Under the pieces are notes generated by a model. The model searched no databases. It was given only the letters and a program-made list of their open reading frames with translations, and was not told the DNA's origin. A DNA stretch of 64,000 nucleotides from Colius striatus (taxonomy: Eukaryota; Chordata; Aves; Coliiformes; Coliidae): assembly GCF_028858725.1 (NCBI RefSeq), contig NC_084790.1:1921001-1985000 (forward strand). The letters run 5' to 3'. Shown one piece after another: positions 57,601-64,000 of this stretch. The position numbers were made by a program, and so were the translations under genes. Numbering within the stretch: position 1 is the stretch's first letter; each line of letters opens with the position of its first letter.

Positions 57601-60600
57601 AAGGGCCACCTTGGCGAGCGCTGGCTGGGAGCTCCGCAGGCAAACTGCTGCAAGCTGCTGTCTCTGCCTGTGAATGTCATGGGCTGGGGGACAGCCCTGC
57701 CTGTCACCATCTGTCCCATCCTCTCTGGTTCCCACAAACCCTCGTGGGCTCCGAATTCCACCCCCAAAGTGTCCCCAGGGTGGTGTCTCGTCCCCAGGGC
57801 TGCTCCTGAGTCACCACGTCCCCTCTCACCGTGCAGGTCAAAGCATCGCTGGAGGAGCAAAACTTCACAGAGCTGTGGGGAAAAAAAGCCAAAGAGCTCT
57901 ATGGCAGCACCTGGAACAACTTCAGTGACACACAGCTGAAGAAAATCATCAGCTCCATCCAGACCCTGGGACCCTCCAACCTGCCCTTGGAGAAGAGAGA
58001 GCAGGTAAGCTGCTGCCGGACCCCTTCAAGGGCTCTTTCCCAACTCTCCAGGCTCTTACTGGCCCCTCCATTGCATTTTGGCCTCTGCACAGGGGAGAGA
58101 GTGAAAGAGGGGACAGATTTCCAGGGCATGTGGAATGCCTGCTGGCCTTGCTATCCAGCCCTAACTTCATCTCAGAGCTGACCCAGTGGGAAGCAGAGAT
58201 TTCCTGCTTACACAGAGCAGCCTTGGGCTGGAGACCGATCAGCCTGTGTCCATGGCCCAGGGCCAGCTGGCTCGACCCCCTCCCTGGGCTCCTGGAGGCT
58301 GCAGCCCACTTGAAAAGGAGACCTGCTGCAGCCACCCAGCTCCCTGCAAGCTCAGCAATGGTGTGTTTTGGTGACATGCTTCTGCACCAGGAACTCCTGA
58401 GCCTTCCCCATCATGGTCTGGAGCTTTCAGGCTTGTTTACCTAAACGCAACACCACTTCTGTGCATGACAGTGTTGCCCAGGCTGAGGCTGGCAGCTGTT
58501 TGCTTGAGCAGGACCACAGGAATGCTGGCAGTGCCATCCCCTCCACCCCAGCCTAAGGCTCCTCACAGAAACCCTGCCAAAGCTCAGGGCTACAATCCCC
58601 TCCAGAGAAACATCCAACGCGGTTCCTTCCAGGAAACCCATCCCTCCCCTCCCCTAGACAAACACACAGCAGCACAAACAGACCCTCCTCCTCCCTTTGC
58701 ACATCCAGTGACGTCTGGCCTGTCCCTGCTTAGCCCCAGTCCTCCAGCCACCTCTTGTCTCCCATCTCCATCCTCCCCTCCACCCAGCCAGAGCAGAGGG
58801 ACGGGAGCGGAGAGAGGGATGGAGCGCAGCCATTTCCTTCCCTGGGAATGGGCAGGTTCCAGGAAACCTCCTGTTGCTATTGTTTGCTGTTGTTGAGGTT
58901 CACAGAAACAAATCCCCCTCCTCCTCCTGGTTTTCCTCTTGTGTTTTATGTTGTTGTCTTGCCTGCTCAGATAAACAGGCCCAGCTGGCAAAGGGCTTTA
59001 TAAATAACCCCTCTCCAGGACACAGCCTGGAAGGGGAGGGAGGAGGGTTGAGGCAGTGGCTGTGGCAGCCACACAGAGCCTCTCTGCTGCCATTGTGTGA
59101 AGGCTGCACAGTAAACACACTCATCCTCCTCCACATCCCACTCAACAAAAGCTCTGGGGTTGGGAATGGCTGTAGATCCTTCTTGAAGGGCCGTTTCCAT
59201 CCCCGAGGGCTTTTCCTTCCCTGCAGTACAACAGCATCCTGAGTGAGATGGACAGAATCTACTCCACAGCCAAGGTGTGCCCACCCAATGGAACCTGCTG
59301 GGAGCTGGAGCCAGGTATGCTCCTTGTTCCTCTGTCCCTGCAGGGTGCTGAGCACCCCAAGGCCATGACTTTCCCCGTGGCCTCACATGCCCAGGGGGTT
59401 GGGATTGGCTGAATGACAGAGCCCAGAGGGGGGTGATCAATGGCACAGAGTGGAGCTGGAGGCCTGTGGCCAGTGGAGTTGCACAGGGATGGGTTCTGGG
59501 GCCAGTCTTGCTCAACATCTTCATCAAGCACCTGGGTGAGGGCACAGAGGGACCCTCAGCAAGTGCCCTGCTGGCACCAAACTGGGAGCACTGGCTGATT
59601 GCCCAGAGGCTGTGCTGCCAGGCAGCCAGATCTCAACCAGCTGCAGAGTTGGGCACAGAGGAACCTGCTGAGGCTCACCAAGGGCAAGGGCAGAGTCCTG
59701 CAGCTGGGGAGGAACAAGCCCCTGCAGCAGCACAGGCTGGGGGTGAGCTGCTGGAGAGCAGCTCCAGGAGACAGACCTGGCACTGCTGGGGGAGAATCAA
59801 CTGCCCTTGAGCAGCAACGTGGCCTGGTGGGCAAGAAGCCAATGGCAGCCTGGGGGCATCCAGCAGAGTGTGGATCCAGCAGCAGGGCCAGGGAGCTTCT
59901 GCTCCCCTTTGCTCTGCTCTGCCACATGTGCTGAGGCCTCATCTGGAGTCCTGGGGCCAGTTGTGGGCTCCCCAGCTGCAGAGGGACAGGGAAGTGCTGC
60001 AGAGAGGCCAGCACAGGGCCAGCAAGATGCTCAGGGCACTGGAGCATGTTCCTGCTGAGGAAAGGCTGTGGGCCCTGGGGCTGCTCAGGCTGGACAAGAG
60101 GAGACTGAGGGGGGAGCTCATTCCTAGTGACCAAGATCTCACTGGTGGGTGTCAGGAGGTTGGGGCAGCACTTTTTGTCTGTTGTATCCAGTGACAGGAC
60201 AAGGGGTGCTGGGATGAAGCTGGAACACAAACAGTTCCAGTGAAATACAAGGAGAAACTGTTTGAGTGTTGGGGTGAGGGAGCCCTGGCCCAGGCTGCCC
60301 AGGGAGGGTGTGGAGGCTCCTTCCTTGGAGCTCTTCAAACCCCCCTGGACACGTTCCTGTGTGACCTGATCTAGGTGGGAGCTGCTTGTGCAGGGGGATT
60401 GGGCTGGATGAGCTCTGAAGCTCCCTTCCAACCCCCACCACTATGATTCTATCATCTTCATCGAGGTTGGGTATTTGGGTCTGGCACAATGGTGGTGGCA
60501 TCTCCTTTAACATCAAGTCCAAGCCAAGCCCTCACCGTGCCCAGCCCAGCGCTGACCCACAGCCCTCAGCACCTCAGCCCCACGCCTTTGGGATCCCTCC

Positions 60601-63117
60601 AGGGCTGGGCACTGCCCCAGCTCCCTGGGCAGCCTGGCACAGGGGCTCACACCCCTCTCAGGGAAACAGCTCTGCCTCAGCTCCAACCTCAACCTCCCCT
60701 GGGGCAACTTGAGCCTATTTCCCCTTGTCCCATCTCCTCTTGTCTTTCTCCTGCCTTTCTCCCATGTCCTATTGCCCCTTTTTTGTCCCAGACATCTCAG
60801 ACATCATGGCCACGTCCCGTAGCTACAAGAAGCTGCTCTATGCCTGGGAGGGGTGGCACAACGCCGCAGGCAACCCTCTGCGTGCCAAGTACGAGGAGTT
60901 TGTGACGCTGAGCAACGAGGCCTACAGGATGGATGGTAGGATAAGGGCAGGGTGGGAGGGGTGACCTGGGACAATGGGGTGTCCTGCTGCTCCCCTGCAC
61001 ACAGACAAACACCCAGCTTCTGTTTCCCTGGTGCCAACGTCTTGGGCAAAGGGCAAACAATCTGCCCGCTGTTCCTCTGGTGGGAGATCTCGAGGCTGGG
61101 GGCCAGAAACTGAAGTCATCACTTGCCTCCTTGACAGGTTTTGATGACACAGGCAGCTACTGGCGCTCCTGGTATGACTCAGATACGTTTGAGGAAGACC
61201 TGGAGGGTCTCTACCAGCAACTGGAGCCGCTCTACCTCCAGCTGCACGCCTTCGTCCGGAGGAAGCTGTACGACCGCTACGGCCCCAAATACATCAACCT
61301 GAAGGGTCCCATCCCTGCTCACCTGCTGGGTAAGAGCACAGACACCCACCCCAGGGACCAGAAAGGCACATGCAAGGCCGTGCTGGGACTGGGAGGTCTC
61401 AGTTATCACTGTGTTTCCCTTCCTCCTGACCAACCACCAGCTCTGCTCTGGTTGTTTTCTCTCCTCAGGTAACATGTGGGCCCAGCAGTGGAACAACATC
61501 TATGACCTGATGGTCCCCTACCCTGAGAAACCCAACCTCGATGTCACAAGCACTATGGTGCAGCAGGTGATGGGCTGAGGGATCAGGGGGATGAAACCAG
61601 GGGCTGTTGGCCAAGGCTTGCCCGTAACATTGACCCCATAGGTGGTTTCTCACACCTATATAGGGGAACAGCACGAAAGCCACATCTGGGAGGGGGGAAA
61701 GGACAAAGAAATGACCCCACTCCCTCTCTGGCAGTGATCAAAGAGGTGGCAGCAAATGGGCAAAGGGGAAGGACAGTGTGGTGGGACTGGTGCCAGTCCC
61801 TGGATTGGTGACAGCATCTACACCAATACTGCTGAGACATCAGCCCTGCTCCCTTCTCCTGTCCATGCTGGGCACCAGCACCATTGCTCACACCAACTTT
61901 GGGGCTAGGGCACTCCATCAGGGTGAGAGGGCAAGACCTAGGTCCTTTAGAGGGACCCACATCATCACCACAGCACTGGGAGAGCATTAGAGACAATACC
62001 CAGGGCCATGGGGCAGCTCTTTCCTCAACCTTAACCCGCTGCCTGCTGCTCACCAGGGCTGGAATGCCACCCACATGTTCCGTGTCTCAGAGGAGTTCTT
62101 CACCTCCCTGGGGCTGCTGGAGATGCCTCCTGAGTTTTGGGAGAAGTCCATGCTGGAGAAGCCTGCAGATGGGAGGGATGTGGTGTGTCATGCCTCAGCC
62201 TGGGACTTCTACAACCGCAAGGACTTCAGGTGTGTTGGGTACAGGCAGTGGCCTGGGGCTGCAGGCTACTGTAGATGCCTCCAGCCTGGCCATGCTGCCC
62301 TGTCTTCCCCTTCACTGGGTCCTTCCCATACCCCACTGAGTCATTTTACTTGGAAAAGACCTTGAAGCTCCTGGAGTCCAACCCCTTTGCCTCACCCTGC
62401 CAAGCCCATGGCCCTCAGCACCATATCCATGTGTCTTTTCAGCCTCTCCAGGGATGGGAGCTCCACTGTTAACCTCTCAGGGAAAAAGTTCTTCCTCAGC
62501 TCCATTCTCAACCTCTCCTGGGGCAACTTGAGGCTGTTTCCTCCTGTCCTGTCGTTCATTACTGGGGAGCAGAGGCTGACCCCCAGCTCACTGCAGCCTC
62601 CTGTCAGGGAGTTGCAGAGAGTGCTGCTGTCTGCCCTCAGCCTCCTCTTCTCCAGGTTAAATAACCCCAGCTCTCTCAGCTGCTTCTCATCAGGTTTGTT
62701 CTCCAGACCCTTGCCCAGCTCAGTTGCCCATCTCTGGAGATGCTCCACCACCCAAGGGGCCCAAACCTGACCACAGGATTCAAAGTGCAGCCTCTCAGAG
62801 ACCAACCATGAAGACTTCTTCCCATGGAGGGACTGCCCAGGTAGCTCAGGGTCACCTACTTAGCTCAGGCAATGCTCTGTTCTCACCTGGCAGGATCAAG
62901 CAGTGCACAACAGTGACCATGGAGCAGCTCTTCACGGTGCACCACGAGATGGGCCACATCCAGTACTACCTGCAGTACAAGGACCAGCCTGTCTCCTTCC
63001 GTAGCGGGGCCAACCCTGGCTTCCACGAGGCCATTGGAGATGTCATGTCCTTGTCTGTCTCCACCCCCAGCCACCTCCAGAAAATTGGGCTCCTCAGCAG
63101 TGCTACTCAAGATGAAG
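54423..63117 (+). CDS. ACE: Angiotensin-converting enzyme, first 433 residues (spliced, 3' part outside window)
   Basis: Zinc dipeptidyl carboxypeptidase of the M2 family, a type I membrane ectoenzyme that converts angiotensin I to II and degrades bradykinin. Exons: 54423-54635, 57837-58004, 59227-59314, 60792-60935, 61138-61329, 61469-61566, 62057-62229, 62894-63117; phases agree. Residues 1-20 are a short signal peptide ([15 protein letters not shown]). The rest matches the N domain of somatic [41 protein letters not shown], and HEMGH with E377 as catalytic Glu and H376 and H380 as zinc ligands. FHEAIGD supplies the third ligand, E404, 24 residues on as usual. At least six N-glycosylation sequons are visible. 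The next exon lies beyond 64000. The sequence fits the N domain better than the C domain ([17 protein letters not shown]). Confidence 0.97.
54636..57836 (+). other. ACE: ACE intron 1
   Basis: 3.2 kb, G/C-rich, with no CR1. Positions 56920-57000 are locally AT-rich with CTAAAAATGCC and CTAATGAG motifs and may be regulatory. Open frames are not gene-like. Confidence 0.6.
57837..58004 (+). CDS. ACE: ACE exon 2
   Basis: 56 codons, phase 0 at both ends, acceptor TCTCACCGTGCAG, donor GTAAGC. Encodes [32 protein letters not shown] and NLPLEKREQ. Confidence 0.96.
58005..59226 (+). other. ACE: ACE intron 2
   Basis: 1.2 kb single-copy. A TATAAATA element lies at 58999-59006; nothing else is recognised. 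Confidence 0.6.
59227..59314 (+). CDS. ACE: ACE exon 3
   Basis: 88 nt, 29 codons plus one base, acceptor CTTCCCTGCAG, donor GTATGC. Encodes [20 protein letters not shown] and NGTCWELEP; the two Cys are the conserved disulfide pair of the N domain. Confidence 0.96.
59424..60454 (+). mobile_element. CR1 LINE fragment, about 1.0 kb, young-looking
   Basis: Plus-orientation CR1 in ACE intron 3, from GGGTGATCAATGGCACAGAG to the tail CCACCACTATGATTCTATCA. The body is near-identical to 26345-27213. Remnant ORF2 frames only. Confidence 0.94.
60495..60760 (-). mobile_element. CR1 LINE fragment, older subfamily
   Basis: Reverse-orientation piece with GGGATCCCTCCAGGGCTGGG and CAACCTCAACCTCCCCTGGG, parallel to the copies at 30338 and 62337. 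Its 3' terminus is lost. It lies 40 bp after, and inverted to, the younger copy at 59424. Confidence 0.8.
60792..60935 (+). CDS. ACE: ACE exon 4
   Basis: 144 nt completing an Asp codon, acceptor TTTTTTGTCCCAG, donor GTAGGA. Encodes [36 protein letters not shown] and LSNEAYRMD. Confidence 0.97.
61138..61329 (+). CDS. ACE: ACE exon 5
   Basis: 192 nt, acceptor CTCCTTGACAG, donor GTAAGA. Encodes [38 protein letters not shown] and GPIPAHLL. Confidence 0.97.
61469..61566 (+). CDS. ACE: ACE exon 6
   Basis: 98 nt completing a Gly codon, acceptor TTTCTCTCCTCAG, donor GTGATG. Encodes [20 protein letters not shown] and [12 protein letters not shown]. Confidence 0.97.
61567..62056 (+). other. ACE: ACE intron 6
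   Basis: 490 bp, single-copy, nothing recognised. Confidence 0.6.
62057..62229 (+). CDS. ACE: ACE exon 7
   Basis: 173 nt, 57 codons plus two bases, acceptor CTGCTGCTCACCAG, donor GTGTGT. Encodes [38 protein letters not shown] and [14 protein letters not shown]. Confidence 0.97.
62337..62805 (-). mobile_element. CR1 LINE fragment, older subfamily
   Basis: Reverse orientation: ACTTGGAAAAGACCTTGAAG, GGAGTCCAACCCCTTTGCCT, CCTCTTCTCCAGGTTAAATA. Same subfamily as 22508. It ends 88 bp before ACE exon 8. Confidence 0.85.
62894..63117 (+). CDS. ACE: ACE exon 8 (zinc-binding exon)
   Basis: 224 nt completing an Arg codon, acceptor TCTCACCTGGCAG, donor GTATGG. Encodes [21 protein letters not shown], then [20 protein letters not shown] and [25 protein letters not shown] codons lie at 62943-62957. 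All catalytic residues expected in this segment are present. Confidence 0.97.
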
Positions 63118-64000
63118 GTATGGCAGCTACCCTGTGGCACCCAGGAAGGATCTGGGATGTGCCAGAGGGTGCTGCAGTCTGGTAACACAGCCCAGAGCAG
63201 GCATGGCCTGTGGCTGATTTGTAGCTTTCACCCACACTTGCTTCCATGCAAACCCCTTTCAGCTGCTCCAGGGAGGAGGGACAGTGCTGGGATCCTCCTG
63301 CTTTGTCATTAACTCCATTCCATGATGGGGAAACCTTCTCAGCTGCCAAGAGCCTTGGGCCACTGCTGCATAAACACCATGGAGCAGATGGTCGCTGCCT
63401 CAAAGCATCACTGCCCGACTAACCAGCCCTTGGCAGCGCTGCCACCACGGTGATGGCATCCAATAACCCCTCAGGGTAGTGCTGCCAACCCCTCTCTGAC
63501 CCTACAGCTTCAGCTGGGGCTCCAGCAGGTCCTTCTCCAGCCTTCCTTCCTGGGCTTTCCTCAAAGCAATATGATAAATGGCATCACCTCCCCTGTGCTC
63601 CCAGTGGTATGGTGGTGACTTGTCCTAGAGTTGACTCCAGTTCTGGGTCTAAACTGGTGTGACAGCCCTGCAGATCAAATCCCCTTCATCCTGAGGCCCC
63701 AGGGTGAATGAGTGAAGAGGGATCCATGTGACCTGATCTAGGTGGGACCTGCTTTGGCAGGGGAGTCGGACTAGGTGATGTCTAAAGGTCCTTCCCAACC
63801 GCTACCACTCACCACAGACCTTCTCACTCTGAGAGCCAGGCGAGAGGACACCATGCTTGTCACTCCCATTGTCCTCACTTGGGCATGTTTTGCCCCAAGT
63901 AGGAGCTAGACAAACCCCCTGTGTCCTGCACCCCCTTCTGTAGGGACCATAAATACCTGTTGAAGTGCTCTCCCCATTTCTCATCCACATCTGCTCACCC
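63118..64000 (+). other. ACE: ACE intron 8 (partial)
   Basis: Runs to the window edge. Apart from a CR1 scrap at 63722 nothing is recognised; the next expected exon (starting SDINYLL-like in the family) is not reached. Confidence 0.65.
63722..63813 (+). mobile_element. CR1 3'-end scrap (about 90 bp)
   Basis: GACCTGATCTAGGTGGGACC and CTAAAGGTCCTTCCCAACCG are diverged CR1 3' sequence in plus orientation. Confidence 0.82.

Noticed and set aside
59424-60760. Adjacent plus and minus CR1 pieces as a possible hairpin or inverted repeat
   Set aside because: They belong to different CR1 subfamilies and are not complementary over any useful length.

Overview
The window is vertebrate nuclear DNA, almost certainly from a bird. 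Three recognisable multi-exon genes lie in the order TANC2 (+), CYB561 (-), ACE (+), the arrangement known from human 17q23.3 and, from memory, from an avian microchromosome (chicken 27). About 21 fragments of CR1-type LINEs, many ending in the typical ATTCTATGA-like tail, cover roughly 10 kb (about 16%). CR1 as the only abundant transposon points to a bird. The density is high for a bird and would fit a lineage with recent CR1 activity, but species cannot be decided from the sequence.

Positions 1-40030 hold the 3' two thirds of TANC2, a postsynaptic scaffold. Thirteen constitutive coding exons give the C-terminal 1,190 residues: the end of the region before the ankyrin repeats, the ankyrin repeats, the TPRs, and the long proline/serine-rich tail ending in the PDZ ligand ESNV. 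A 3' UTR of about 5.3 kb follows. A 30-nt in-frame exon candidate at 23787-23816 would add ten residues between the ankyrin repeats and the TPRs. Introns carry most of the CR1 copies.

Positions 41580-44670 hold CYB561 on the minus strand, complete in five coding exons (253 aa, all four haem-ligand histidines present), tail-to-tail with TANC2. Its intron 2 is almost wholly a 28-bp minisatellite of about 36 units, and a 548-bp CA/CAGA microsatellite abuts its GC-rich first exon.

Positions 45450-54290 are intergenic: CR1 pieces, a nested 61-bp tandem array, a C22 homopolymer and AT-rich blocks that could be regulatory. Also here, on the minus strand at 46115-47032, are two exons whose phases agree plus a double AATAAA polyadenylation signal, suggesting the 3' end of an unrecognised gene.

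Positions 54335-63117 hold the TATA box and first eight exons of somatic-type ACE, encoding the signal peptide and most of the N-terminal catalytic domain, including the HEMGH zinc motif and the third zinc ligand. The gene runs off the right edge. The three genes do not form a pathway; they share a conserved chromosomal neighbourhood.
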